Source: Gymnogyps californianus
Taxonomy: Eukaryota > Chordata > Aves > Accipitriformes > Cathartidae
Assembly: GCF_018139145.2 (NCBI RefSeq)
Contig: NC_059486.1
Location: forward strand, 9,424,001-9,488,000
Direction of reading: 5' to 3'
Length of the DNA stretch: 64,000 nt
Below the pieces are notes generated by a model. It was given only the letters and a program-made list of their open reading frames with translations, made no database searches and was not told the DNA's origin. The translations under genes and the position numbers were made by a program. Position 1 is the stretch's first letter. Each line of letters starts with the position of its first letter. Positions 27,901 to 41,068 of the stretch are shown here, in pieces.

Positions 27901-29138
27901 GTGTTGCATAGTGCAGCTAGCCTATGCGTTATCAGTCTGCTCTTGTTTCTCCGAAGGTTTTTTGCAATTTCCATCCTCCATCACCAAGACGTTTCATAGA
28001 GCCTGGAATTTTCCTTGCAGGAGGGAATTCTACTTCATGCATAAAATCATCAGCTTCTTCCCTAGACGTGCTTTTTTCGAAGGTGCAATATCCTTTGTAA
28101 AAATTGTGCAAAATACGGGTTTATGGAGATCAGATTAGTGGTTAAAGTATATGGGACATTTTTAATATCATTTTAAATCCTATCTTCTCCCTCCCATAGC
28201 ACCTAGTCTATTAATTTATCGGACTTAGTTCTTTACACACAAAGCTTATCTTTATAGCAAGATAGCAGTTGCTGAGCGCGACTTTCTCGAGAACGTTTCA
28301 ATTTCTTCATGTGTATCTATTTTCTTCTCTAAGAGAGTTAACAGAAGGGTTTTATCTTCTCACTATTGTCACATCTGAGATCTTAGCTGGCTTGAGGTTC
28401 TGTGTAACCTCTAAGAAATACGAGAAGGACAACCTCTAAATTTGCTACTGAAGAGCCACCAGAGAAATATAAAACACATGCATCAGTTGAGTGTCTCATT
28501 GCAAGAACATTATGGTCCCACTGCCTTTTTTCTCTGAAAGCAATTCATCTGCAAATATTAGAAAACCTCAAGGGAACGAAACTAAGAGGTCAAACTCCAA
28601 TCAATTCTAACAAATTTTAAAGGTTAATCAAGTGTCTATGAAATAATTGTTCTACTTCCCTACAAAGAAAAGGTGCCATTTTGAATCTGCCATGAAATCT
28701 CACATTAGATGACTCTGCAAGAGGATCTAAGAACACACCCTTGAACTCTATCGTAAGAGTTTTGGGAAAAGCAGCTAGCTTCCAAGTATTCAACATTGGG
28801 GCAACTGAAATAATAATAATAATCATAAAGAGATAATACTAGTGCCAAACATATACTAAAGACTCATATGACTGCATCTGCACTATTGTCCGTATCTATG
28901 CTTCTGTCTTCAAATTAAGTTCATGCTGCATGAGCCAGGAAAAAAAAAAAAACATGAGGAGCGCCCCAAGTGAAATTCAACCCTCCAAAATCAATAGTCC
29001 ACGAACACTGCTGCATGTCCCCAGCCGTACAGGGCAGCAAGAGCAGACGGGGCTAGGTATTTACTCACCTACGTTAACAAGACTATCCTAGTGACAGAAT
29101 TAGCTTTTATGCGTGAGACTTTGTCACACTCCCTATAT

Positions 29139-29178
29139 ATCTGCTATTAGCAGATTATCTATAAACTGCTGTTAGCAG
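29139..29178. repeat. Two spaced copies of a CTGCT-N3-AGCAG dyad
   Basis: CTGCTATTAGCAG (29141-29153, extended to a 7-bp stem at 29139-29155) and CTGCTGTTAGCAG (29166-29178) differ by one base and start 25 bp apart. Each is a small hairpin or a symmetric protein site. TAGCAG-type steps could suit a homeodomain or bHLH-like dimer, but no factor can be named. Confidence 0.5.
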
Positions 29179-32100
29179 GAGCTGAAACCAAAAAGGCAGG
29201 GATTGTAATAGAGACAATGTCATGATCAGTCAAGCAAGGACCCTTTTGGGTCCTGTAATTTGCAAGCATCAGTCAGAAGTTTATCCTGAAATCTTTGACA
29301 AAACATATGATCTTGAGATGTGATTTCTTCCTTTTTTCAGTTCTTTTTTTGGCAGCTAAAAGTCCCTCTGATGTAAGCTGTTTTGTCCCAGCATGGAAAG
29401 ATTTTTGCTCTGAGTGCACCACTAAATAGCACAGGCTATTTTGAGAAATGAGAGTTGGGACTTTTTTAAACCATAATTATGGCTGCCTTTAAAGATGATG
29501 ATAAAAATTTAGTTGATGAACAAAACGAGACCACATGATTAATTTTTCCGTATGACGTGTTTGATTATGACAGCTCCCTAGTTTCTAACAGCTTCCTATG
29601 TGAAGTGAAAAACAGAGAGCGCACTTTATCTAGCACATCTGATTAAATATGACTCTCAGCACTGAGAATACGTGGAAGAAAGAATATCCATAAAACCCCG
29701 TTAGAAAAAAAGAAAATGTCAGGCTATAAATTACTTCGAAAAATCGGGTTTCAGTGAACTATGTAAATTGTCAATATCAGAGATGCAAGAACCATAAGTG
29801 TGCTATATTCATGCTAATTTTTTGTTTCTAGAGTGGGCACTAGAAGAGTTGCCACATCCATTAAGGACCGGAGGATAACTAGAGAGCTCCTGTGTTTCAG
29901 ATGGGAAAGGATCTTATTGTCATTTTTCAAATTTATGTTGAAGAATCCCTTCTGATTCAGACCTTGTTGGTCCATGGCTGACTGGAGAGAGAGGCCGAAA
30001 CTACAGCATCATCTTCCCATGCATGTTTTTAATGTTAAAGAGTTACCTTTCTGTTTGACTTCAGAGTAGGAATTTTCCTGTAACTTTGCTGTACACATGG
30101 ATTTTATTTTACACAATGGTGTTAAAGGAGCTGAGAAGGGCCCAGTGGTGCCTGCTGTTGTGAATTTACTGGGTTGTGTGTCCTCCTGCCCTTCAGGTAT
30201 GGCAACTTTTGCCAGAAAGTACTTAGACTTTTTTCACCTTGAGGAACCACAATTTAATCACTCTGTCAGATCCCATCATTTGGGCGGTCTGTCACAGTGA
30301 TTTAAGGCATCTTTATCTCCAGGCCACATGCACTCTGAGAAGGACTGTGAGCCCACTGGCCTCCTTAAAGTTTGATGGGCAGGTTTTTGAGGCTTTTCCA
30401 GCTGATAAGTTAAACCAAAAATATTTCTGTGGAAAAGGCTGTGCTTTGGCAAAATTTCTAAATGAGAAGAAATACCTGTTTTTAATGTTGTCAAAAGGTT
30501 GTGTTTTGCTATTTTTGCAACAAAAGTTTGGTTTTCAGTTTAAACTGACCTTTCGGATTGACATACGCTTATATTAAAAAAGCTTTTAACACCAAAGAGA
30601 TCTTCTGAAAATCATCAGTAGTTCACTTTCAGAAAAACATTTTGGGGGTAGTTTTTTGGGAGGAGGAAGATGGAGGTGACAAAAAGCCTGTATTTCAACT
30701 AGTGAAAACATTTAAGATTGATGTTATTCTTGACAATTTAGGTCAGCAAAATTTCTGAAACATGTGGAAATTTTTTCGTGATAGGAAAATCTTTTCCAGT
30801 CCTGCCGTAGGTGTGTGTGGGTAGTCTAGAAGACATGTGTCTGTGGTGGGCTTTGCTTTGAAAATTGAAGAAAACCTGAGATCCCTGACTTGTAAGAATT
30901 CCCACGCTGGGATGTCATAAAACAGGGATATCTGAGCTGCTTTAAAAACTCCTCCATCTTTTCTGTTGCCTTCACACAGAAAAGAAAGTCGGAAATCTGA
31001 AAGGCTGCTTCTATGAAGTGCTACTCAAGTGGAGTTCAGAACTGTTTTTATAAAACATCAGAGTCCGGTTCTAGCATAAAGGTTTCATTTCAGGATGTGA
31101 GGAACATCCACCTCTGAAGTGCTGCCTCTGGCAGAAGCCATTGCAGAAATGCCAGGTAACATGCTCTGCTGAGCATATTAGAAATGAGGGGACCCTGCTG
31201 CCACATGCATGTTTTGAAGCTGATTTCTTCCATTTTCTTACTGCTGGAAGATGTAGACAAGTGGTTATTCCTTTCAGCAAAGGACCACTGAACTGTCCAC
31301 GAGTTCTTGGAAACAGATAAAGCACAAAGCTGCTATGACACAATTGCAGTTTGTACAGTAATCGTCCCTTCTGGCACCACCTCCGGAGAGCTTGCTAACT
31401 ATGAAAAATGGGCTCAAAGACTCAGATTACTGCAAATTTCATTAATTGCTTGATTTTCTATATTACTAGAGAGCAGGACTAATCCCAGCTCTCTTTTGGA
31501 AAGTGAGCCAATGTTTACTCAGCTGGTTTTAAAAGAAGTGGAGACCAACGTGTTGCAAATGTCTGGTTCACTCTGTGTTGGCGTTGCTTTGGCGTCTGTT
31601 TACTTGCAGTGTTTAGACCAATGGACAGACCCGGTGTGTCCATTAAAAGAGGCTGTGAAATTGTTAGCAAAGGGTAATTATTTGGAAGCAAATCCCCCCC
31701 ACACTGAAGTCTACTTTCCACTATTACACGTTCCTGGATATCTCATCTCTCCAGCTGCTTGTATCAAAGGTGTATTTGATGGAAAAAATAGTTGCAACAG
31801 AGAGTCTGAAACTTTTATTTTTCTCTCTCACTGAGCACCAAGGTGTTTAAACTGCAAAATTCACAGCAGGATACAAAGTTCTTAAGCATCATGAACTATC
31901 TTTCCAATCTACGTTTTCCAAGTTGAGAGAGTTAACTGTCTCCTCAGCTATGCCTTCATACCAATGCCATTTTTATTTTTACCTACTGATTTTGCTTTTA
32001 CTGAGATCATTTGTACCAAATTAAATAACCCTGTACAGTTGGCTTAGCGTACAAAATAATGTCATACATTAACTTGTGAAGCTATAAGTTTGGGTTTTTT

Positions 32101-32695
32101 GACTGAAACAATGAATAATCTCTAGTATTAGTTACTTGTGGACTGCAGGCACCCTCTTCTTCTGACACTCCTAAAAGCATGCATAAGAACGGCCACAAAA
32201 TATTGGAAGTTCATTGCCATTTTTGGCATGAATCATTTCACTCATTAGTCAGTAAACATGTATTTTCAAAAACCAGAATGGCTGAAGGTAATGTGGGCTA
32301 TTTTTCAATTTACAGAGCACTAAGTCCATGGAGAGTGAAGAGCCCTCCCTGTAATCAGTGTGAGTGCCTTGGGAGCTGCAGCTACCCTGCTGCAAATGGC
32401 TCACCTGAGTATTAAATCCCATGACGTCTTTGAGCTCTGACATTCACTCAGCAGGGCATGATGCTATTGGAAATAGGTCTCACCTGCAGAGCTGGAGGCC
32501 ATGTCAGCAATGTTCTCTCTCTATATATTGCCATGACTTAGGAACTGATTAGCCCAGCAGTCCAGCCAGCTCTACATCCTGCTTCAGTGGTGACCAGGCT
32601 TGTTGTTTGACCTTTTTGATTGATGGAATTTTACTTTTTACTTTGCCTCACCTCCTTTCCTCATTCCCAAAATACCTGGATTTTGGTCAAAAGTG

Positions 32696-32770
32696 TTGGT
32701 TTGCTTTTTTGGTTTGCTTTTTGGTTTGCTTTTTTGGTTTGCTTTTTTGGTTTGCTTTTTTGGTTTGCTT
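32696..32770. repeat. 13-bp minisatellite, about six copies
   Basis: TTGGTTTGCTTTT is repeated in tandem. One unit is one T shorter and the last is partial (11 bp), giving 75 bp. The near identity of the copies shows recent expansion or gene conversion. The frame through it codes for a chance hydrophobic peptide rich in Phe, Leu and Val and is not taken as a gene. Confidence 0.9.
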
Positions 32771-35700
32771 GAAACTGTACTTCCTTTTCAGGATGCTAAT
32801 AATTTCATCCAAAAAAAAAGACAACTGTTGCTTTAAGACATTTTCTGGATTTTAAAAAAATTTTTTTTTAGGAAACCAATATTTTTAAAAAATCCTATTA
32901 AAAATTACAGTTTGGCCCTTCAGCAATGAATATTTGTGGGAAAATGTATTTCCGCAGAAAATTTCTTCTTGTTTGGTAAGAGTTAAAGCATAGCAATTTA
33001 TTAGCCTTTTTAAATCATGTACCCAACCTGCATTCAGAGAACTTTGGTGATGTACAGTTTGGGTCATGGTAGACAAGACACTGTCTCATCTCAGGGTTTT
33101 TTTGATGCACAGAATATGATGTCTGATTGACTACTGTATAATAAATGGTAAACACTTTTCTGTAGGACAGTCATATCTCAGGTGTACAGGAATAGCTAAT
33201 AATTAGTGCCAGTAAATCATGGTAGCACAAACCACGAACATTATCATTCAGTTTGTAATTTACCCCTGATGTGGGTACTTGTTCTCCTTAATACTTAATA
33301 TGTCTGTTTATAGAAAAGTTGATTGAGATAATTAGCAGTAAAAATGCTAAGGTAACATGGCTATGGTAACATTTATATTGCTATCAATTTTGTTTATAGC
33401 AGCCTAAAGAGCAATACTGAAATTAGAAATTAACTACAATTAGTGAATAAATTGAGTGTCTCTTGGAATTACTTGATCATGTCTTAAAACGTTGCACAGT
33501 GTGACGCTCACGGAGGCAAAGCCGAGTCCCTGGGCTGTAGCAGCTGCGCTGAGTCGAGGAGCACCCAAAGCAGAAGCCTGTTTGCTTCTCTTCTGCTGCT
33601 GCTTATCAGCTGGAGCTACTTCTGTGCCCTGGCCAGGGCATCTTTGGAGCCTGTAGGTACCCTGCCTTCAGTGGAGCCTGGGCTGTTGCCCCAGCTGCTG
33701 CCCTCCAATACAGGTTTGATGAGTGCATGCTGTGATGCCAGAAACAAAGTTTACTATTGGGGATTGGCATCTCCATGGGCGAACAGAAGGCTGAGTTTGC
33801 TTTTCAGTGATGTGCACCCTCGTAGGGACCGGCTCAGAGAGACCGTTCAACTTCCACGTTCTCAGTAAATGAACCTTGAAACACACAGTTAATGTTGGCA
33901 ACTCAGTGCGAGAGGAATTACTTCGGCTGGAAATAATGTTGTTATCCCAGAAGATGAGTCATAGATATGGAAGTTGGTTTCCTCTGATTGCCTGAAATGT
34001 GTCAATTTGGAGGGACTTGGGCATCATTTTATGCTCACAGGTAGAAATGGTTTGCTTCCCATAGTAAGGCACTTTAAGAACTCTGCTTGATAAATGCTAT
34101 ATAGATGCATGTAATTATTTTTCTGGCATAATTTCATAGTTAGATGTGGAAAGAAATGGGTTGTTTACTACTGTTAAAATGGGTCATTAAATACAGTTTT
34201 GAGGATGAAAAGAGGAGGAGAATCAACTAGTTTCGGGGGCAGCCACTGACTTGCCTCTCTCTTATCTGTTTCATGCAGTAAAACTTTCCATGTTCTTTCA
34301 TCCTTCATTGTATTTCAGAGACTTCTTGCAGGTAGAGGCAGACAGGCAATGGTTTTCTGAATCACGCGTGTCTTTCAATTCTGTGTCCAGCAGGGAGAAG
34401 GTGCTGCTAAACCTCCCTATCCTCTTGATTTACACACAAGTCTTGAGTCTTCATCTAAATCTCACATAACTGCTCTTAACTACTGGGATCTTGGCTGGGT
34501 TTGGGTGCACATGCTTGGTTGTACTACTGAAACTCTTTCATTTTGTGTAAGACTAAGTAATCATTGGGCTGGAAAGGGAGAGGACAAGAGCTTCACTCTG
34601 TACTTAGCAGTGCACTGAAAGGGTGTGGGGATGCAGAATCATGTCCATGCTCCACTGAACAGCAACTAATCCTTATGAAGTGAAACAGGAGACCTTGTCT
34701 GGCCTGAAAAGAAATGACCCATAGTCGAGCAGCCATGGCATTTATCCGGGATACGGAGAAATGGTGGCATGATGATATACGCCTGGTGATACACAAGTAT
34801 CTAACTGCCTCCTCGCCCCATACGCTGTACATCCAGTTCTCTTTCTCTGGGACTGGAAAGCCCATCCTTACCCTGGGAAACATCCCCCACTGGTGTTAGA
34901 AGTTACGTATTCCCAGAAAAAACAAGGAATCTGGGGTAAATCAGCATCTTCATAGGAAGCAAAATTTCCTTTATTATTTCCTGGCTGTTTCCTTCCTTCC
35001 TACTCTTCAGCAGATTTGGTCTCTTTAAAGACCAAATGGGGCTGAGGGGTAGGGGAAAGGAGTGACTGAACGTAAATGTAAAGCAGTCTAGGGGACTGCG
35101 GATGAGGCGGTCACACCACAGTGCAAATTCACGCTGACTGCTGAGCACCGAAGATCCTGGCTGACAGGGTGAGCTTTATCTGGCCTGAGGCTGCCGCTGC
35201 CGCCTTTTTTTATTGTGTTTTCTTCAAAGTCAGGTGTCTGAGTTCCCTGTGGATTTCATCTGGGGAGAATTTATCACTGATAAATAACTGTGTTGAATTT
35301 ACAGATGAGCTAAACTGTTTCCTTTAATGTTGCAGTTTAGTACCTTTTTCTTTTCAGGTTTGCATGAGCACTGGCATTTGAAGGAAATAAATCTCTTGCT
35401 CAGATAATGTATTTGCCCTTGGTACCAAAATATATAAATAAAAATTACAAGGTCATTAGCCATATCAAGAGAAAGAAAAATGTGCTGTGCATTAAATAGC
35501 TGACTTCCAGGAAGGGTTGGGCAAACAGCAGTATACTAAGGTGTACTGCTCATTTCCCCTTCTGATCATGAAAATCAATTAATTCCTTTCTTTTTTGTAG
35601 CACTTCCCCTTTGCACTGGAAACCTTCAGCATATGTCAGTCCAAATTTATGAGCAGTGTGTTTTTCAGTGTATTTTATTTATCAAATGCAAATTCCAGTG

Positions 35701-37302
35701 GCCAGTGATTTACTACAGAACTGTTTGGAAAGCAGCAAATAAATATTACCAAACAAAGTATTAAAAAAAAAAAAAAAAAGCCAAACTGGAGGAGAAGATT
35801 TTATCTGCCACTTCCCAAGCAATTTATCTTTGTCCCTGAGAAGGCAGGTTAGGTGGAGAACTGCCCCAGTATTGTTCTGGAGCGCATCTTGTCTGGAAAT
35901 GAGCTCTTATGCTCAGTCAAAGGCAGCCTTGGAAAGCAATGGATTATTGCTTATATTTTAATATCTTTTATTTATTTCAGCTAGACTATAGTACTAGGTG
36001 CAGACCTGAGGGAACTGAAACGCATAAGCTTCGCTCACCCTGCATCATTCCTAATCTCGCTGATTCAGGGAGACAAGTCCTCTTTGTTTCCCACCATGGA
36101 GTTCAGACAGTAAATAATCGGCAGGAAAAAACTGCACGGTATGGGTAGGCTGGTGTCTGGGAAGGCTGGGTGATACAGTCTCCACTCAGCCCCTTTTTAT
36201 CCATCTTCATCAACGCAGGGGTAGAGAGATAAGTGGCCATTTATTGCTTCTTATATGACCGGGCTGCAGGTAAAGGTATACAGAATAGTTGCACCAGAGG
36301 TTTCTCCTTTCCTCGCTGCCTGGCAGGTAAGCGGCTGAGAGGCTGTAGGAGCACTGGGTGAGAAGTGCATTTGCTGTGCTCACATCCACTGCCAAGTGTG
36401 GCAGTAACCTCTATGGTGAAATAAATGCACGTTTTGGCTAATGGCTAGATTTACCAAGGCATCCTATGCTAAGACTTGTGTCTTATTCTCGGCTAAAACT
36501 TCCATGGGACATCCTGTACCAGGTTGCTTGTTTCTTACTGAAGGTAGGGCAAAGCTTGTTTGTGAAGGGAGAACTGCTGTGCTGAAAATCAGTGAAGCCT
36601 GCAGGGGCTAGATTAGAAAAAAAAAAAAAGAATAATTGACTGACTCACAATCAAAGTCTAAGTTTCCATAATGAGAAAATAAGTGTTTCCATGCTTTTTT
36701 TTCCTGTTGGTATTGTGTGGGGGGGTAATTTGTTTCCTTCTATTTCCCAAAGGTAATGTTCAAATCCCCACATAAAAGGCTCTGGTGTGGAACAGGTCAT
36801 CTGAGATGCTTATGTATGCTAAACATGTATCAGATTTTTCTGGCAGTCACATTTAAACTATTAAAAGTTTGTTAGTTGATTTGGTGAGCTGACACAGTAA
36901 CCCCCATGTATACAGTGCCAAACACAGCCAGATGATACAACTGATTTTTGCTGAAGTTTCAGTAACAAGCACTAGGTTAAATTAGTCCCTATGATAGAGG
37001 TTACCACCTTATAATTTGTCTTCTGCCTAACGGTTCCAAGAACAGTGACATTATGGGGAAGGACTTGGATATTTATGGCATCTAAACTTGTACCTAACAC
37101 AGCCAGCTGCATTCACCTTGGACTCATCTATAGTCAATGTGCAGAGAGAGAGGTTTCACCCCCAGAGCAGGTAAATCGGGCGACAGCAGGTTCAATAGTC
37201 TCCGACTAGGGAACGCTCTATACAACATCTGAAAAGAAGCAGTTGTATCGCCTTAAAAAGAAAAAAGAAATAATGTAATTGTTTTTCCTCCAACTCTCCC
37301 AG

Positions 37303-37488
37303 GTCTGGCAGTGTGGAGGAAGCATGGAGGTGTTACCCTGTTCTCGCGTGGCGCACATTGAACGCACAAAGAAACCCTACAACAACGACATTGATTACTA
37401 TGCAAAGCGCAACGCCCTGCGGGCCGCTGAGGTCTGGATGGATGACTTCAAGTCGCACGTTTACATGGCGTGGAACATCCCCATGGCA
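37303..37488 (+). CDS. GALNT9: GALNT9 coding exon (fifth from last): end of catalytic domain
   Basis: This 62-codon exon follows the acceptor CAACTCTCCCAG and ends at the donor GCA|GTAAGT. It opens with [20 protein letters not shown], the conserved Gal/GalNAc-transferase segment of this family. The His at codon 18 (37354-37356) is the position of the third metal-binding residue, usually in a VGH or VAH context in GalNAc-transferases. Codons 33-50 ([18 protein letters not shown]) match the flexible loop over the active site. The exon ends in [11 protein letters not shown], where the catalytic domain approaches the linker. Both boundaries are phase 0, so the preceding exon should end on a whole codon. 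That exon was not found upstream in this window. Confidence 0.95.
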
Positions 37489-40400
37489 GTAAGTATGGGT
37501 CATGCTCTCTCCTGAACAGAGGCAGAAACACGGATGGTTGCTCCTAGTTAGCTCTTTGAGGTGAAGGATATTACTACACTTGTACAAAGTGGGCTAAGCT
37601 TAGGGGGAAGAGTGCTTTCATGCTGGTGCGTGCTTAATATGGAGAGTTCTGCCATATAAACTGCCTTCTTCAGTGTAAGTTTTGTTGTACGCTCAGGAGC
37701 GGTGACGCAGCTTTATAATTTAACTAGAGCACGATGTTTCAGGTTTATGCATTTCCTCAGAAGAAGTTGTTAATTTGGGATGCCATTAAACTTTGAGGTG
37801 TTCATATGCTACAGTGGTGAGGACTACAGAAATGTCCATAAATAAATATCATTCATTGTGAGACATAGTAGACCTCACCAGCATAAAAAACAAAGTATGT
37901 GATAAAAGAATCACACATTAACTAGCTTTATTGTCTACAGGCTGCGAGTTGCAATGTGGACACGTTCTGTTTCTTACTGTGCATACGAATTGTAGATGGC
38001 ATGTGGGGGCCTCTAGTTATCCATGTAATATAAATATTAGATAAACTGTAGGTTCAGTTTCTCACTTTATTCTGTAAGTATATCATATGCTACATCTCCA
38101 CTGAGCATAATTCTTGGCGAGAAGAGATATATGTTATATCCCAGTCAGGTGGAAGCTGACTGCTGCTGTATTCTTTAGTGGTATTTGCATCCAAATTATT
38201 CATGTGAAGGGGCGCAGGGAGAGCAGCTGAGGGGAAGCATACTCTGATCTGTAGGTAATGACGGTTTAGTTAACCCTTATATGAGGGGTTTGTCCAGAGC
38301 TGATTGAAGTAAATGGAAACAGGAATGTTCCTATCGGAACAGGAAAATATGCCAACCCAGCAGTGCCTTTGTGAATATTCAGTGATGACCTAGAGTCCAT
38401 CAAAGTCACAGCAGTCTTGTCAAAGACTTCATCGGATTTAGTCTGTGTCCTAAATATCTATTTGTACTTCGTACCTAGGTAATATATCAAACCCCATTTT
38501 TGTTCATTCCTGTTGTAGTTTTGAAAATCCATATATCTAAAGGAGCAATGTTTCATTCTTCTCCATGTTATGTCTGAATATATCAGATGTTCGCACATGT
38601 CCGAATTTCACTTACTGCTGTTCAGTATTGGACACTCTGTGCAAGGTCTCTATGAAGATGTGTTTCGGTGACTTCTTTTGGCGTGAGACGTAATTGCAGA
38701 GGATTATTTTGCCTTAACAAAAGGCAATACTGCATAACTTCTTTCCCACACAAGATTTCCGTGATAGCAGGAGGAAGACAAAGCAGTGTCCATCTAAGTT
38801 TTTAGGGGCATTTTGGCCCTGTCTGCATCCATGTGATGAAATGGTCAGTTTCAAATAGGAGACGAAAAAGTAACCTTGGTAAATTTGTTTGCTTGATGGT
38901 GTCTGCAAATTAATTCTGAGAAAAGACAAGATATTTAAATAAGCATTTACATCAAAACATGATTTCCTTTAATCTCTCTGAGGTTACTTATTGATGTAGT
39001 TTTCGGCACTGAGCTATACAGCAGTGCTTTAAAAAACAACCAGGCACATCTATGTTAAGAGACAGAAGTACTGAACATTAAAATTTTCTCTCCGTAAAAT
39101 CAATTGATTGATAAAATGTGCATCATAAAAATAACCCCATTAGCTCTTAGGAAAAAGAAGCTAGTATTAGTGTTCTCAGAGATATTCCACAGTAGTATTC
39201 AATCTCGATGACTAAGAAGTACTGTACTGTTATAAGCCACTAGAAAAACCTTCTGCAGGAGAACTAGAAACCTTACTGCCTGGTTAAAAAGAACATGTCC
39301 ACGTACTAAATTCTGTGGACACCTCATTCTTGTACCATCATGCTGTAACCCGCAGGTGATGACTGCAGCTAATACAGAAGTAAGCACAGCACTTTCATAG
39401 CTGCTCAATTTGCTGCTCTTGAGTTCTGTAGAAATGACACTGCAAACAGGGCGCTGTATTGCCTCATTTTAGAATAGGGCAGAAAGGACGCAAGTAAAAT
39501 ATATGTTTTCTCCCATACCAAAACGCATCCAAATTAACCTTTTCATAACTCACACCATCTTTTTCACAACTGGCTCCCTTCCAAGTTATTGAGGATCTGT
39601 GCATAATGTGTATCTTGATTAGCAGATGATCTTTGGACACATCTGCAAGATCATACTCCTATAACCTTCAGCAGCAGGTCAGCATAGCTTTATTTTAGTT
39701 AACCAAATATTTGGTATGTCCCTGCTTATGATCTATTCCTCGACAATTTTAGTGATAAAAGAATGTTATATTGAATGATTTATTGTACTGGGTGCCTCCG
39801 AGAATTGCTCTCCTTCCATGTAGCCTGAAGTAGTACGTAAATTAACATTCATTTGAATGGATGCTGCAGAGAGAGCTCATGACAAAGTATGCATCAGCAA
39901 GCAGCAGTGAGCACAGCAAACTCTTTATGTGGCAAATAGAAAAACCTGTTCAGTATTACACTTGTATTCTCTCCTGAAAACTAGGCATCTGTTGGGGATT
40001 CTCATAAACCCTGAGCTAAGATTTGCTGCTGTCTTGTAACCCCGCATTAGACATTATTTGTAAGAAGTACAGAAATCTTCTGGAGGAAAGGTACAAGGCA
40101 CTTAAGACAGATCCATGCAAAACTCCCCAGTTTCAGTCCATTTGATTCATACAGTGTTGGAAAAGATTTTTAGATGAGGTAACTCTTACTGTCATAATGT
40201 TGAACTGTGATGATTTATAATGGTTTAAATCAACAGACACTAACTCAGGACCTGGTATTTTTTAAATGGCGGGGTTTGATCGTATTGATTTGATTCTTCC
40301 AGACCGTGTTTTTCATGGTATTTGTATTCAAACATGAATTAAATTCTGAAGTAGAATTATAAACAAGGGTTTGAGTTTAACTGCATTTTATGGCCCAAGT

Positions 40401-40930
40401 CTGCAAATGAGCTCCAGTTCCAGTAAAAACTGAATGCTGGTCTATGCAAATGTTTAATGGGGCTTAATGACTTTTTGAGCAGCTCTGCTTTGAAGTTTTA
40501 ACAGGTCTATTCTGATCTCACTTACATTAGTGAATACCCAAGGCTGTTACTAGAGTAAACCATGATCAAGCTGCCATATCTTAGATCAGAATTACCACCT
40601 AAGTTCCTAACGAATCTGAAAGCAAAGGAGTTCAGGTTTGATTGCAAACATTTAGAATTGCTGTAAGTAACAACTTTCTTACTGTATTCTTATTGTTTTG
40701 ATTTATGTTTGTGTTTTGCTTGTTCGTTATCCTTCTTTTTCCACTGACTTTCATTAATATTTATTGTCTGCTTTCAACAGCAGCTGTTTGATGAGCTGCT
40801 ACGTACAAAAGAAAAAGACGAGAGGGAAATACTGCTTGGTATACAAAATGAACTCCAATTTGGTTTCAGTAAAGAAAACAACTGTAAAGTCAATGCAGTG
40901 AGATTTCTTTATTCTTCTTCTGCTTTGTAG
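37489..40930 (+). other. GALNT9: GALNT9 intron between first and second visible exons
   Basis: This 3442-bp phase-0 intron begins GTAAGTATGG and ends in a pyrimidine tract and TTTGTAG. It is AT-rich with no recognised mobile element. Its notable feature is an upstream acceptor-like site at 40780, described separately. Confidence 0.9.
40781..40930 (+). other. GALNT9: Possible 5' extension of a GALNT9 exon through an upstream acceptor
   Basis: The sequence TTATTGTCTGCTTTCAACAG ends at 40780 and looks like a good splice acceptor, with a T-rich tract and CAG. From 40781 the frame stays open for 49 codons, beginning QLFDELLRTKEKDEREILLG, and its 50th codon is the TAG of the normal acceptor directly before the annotated exon. 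Use of this site in phase 0 would end the protein before the lectin domain. An internal donor-like GGTATAC follows 40838, but the resulting 58-nt exon would shift the frame. The segment has no homology that I recognise, and a 49-codon open stretch is not rare by chance. This is inference only. Confidence 0.25.
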
Positions 40931-41068
40931 AACCCTGGAGTTGACTTTGGAGACGTTTCTGAAAGAATAGCTCTACGACAGCGACTGCAGTGCCGGAGTT
41001 TTAAGTGGTACTTGGAGAATGTCTATCCCGAAATGAGGGTTTATAATAATACAGTCACTTACGGAGAG
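40931..41068 (+). CDS. GALNT9: GALNT9 coding exon (fourth from last): end of catalytic domain and linker
   Basis: This 46-codon exon lies between the acceptor CTTCTGCTTTGTAG and the donor GAG|GTACTG. It reads [20 protein letters not shown], then [16 protein letters not shown], the motif that closes the catalytic domain in GalNAc-transferases. It ends in YNNTVTYGE, which leads into the lectin domain. An N-glycosylation sequon (Asn-Asn-Thr) is present near codons 39-41. The exon joins both neighbours in phase 0. A second acceptor-like site 150 bp upstream could extend it (see the separate entry). Confidence 0.95.

Larger units (their letters stand above)
1..37302. other. Long non-coding stretch, presumed GALNT9 intron
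   Basis: No exon with a recognisable protein and proper splice sites was found here by eye on either strand. The exon that should precede 37303 must encode the family segment with a DxGLLDPGM-like motif and a GGEN motif. I looked for it and did not see it, so it most likely lies before base 1. The open frames here are short (up to about 130 codons), lack recognisable domains and overlap on both strands as chance frames do. The stretch holds homopolymer runs and the repeats listed separately (about 8.45, 12.0, 15.8, 18.5, 24.8 and 32.7 kb). The last bases, TTTTTCCTCCAACTCTCCCAG, are the acceptor for the first visible exon. A missed short exon or conserved enhancer cannot be excluded by reading alone. 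Confidence 0.6.

Noticed and set aside
32607..32855. Hydrophobic open frame resembling a small membrane protein
   Set aside because: The hydrophobic run is a translation of the TTGGTTTGCTTTT minisatellite and of T-rich flanks, so the apparent membrane segment is an effect of composition.
37279..37515. Open frame of 78 codons starting at an ATG before the first GALNT9 exon
   Set aside because: The ATG at 37279 lies in the pyrimidine-rich acceptor region. The codons before 37303 and after 37488 are intron, and the true exon continues an upstream reading frame.
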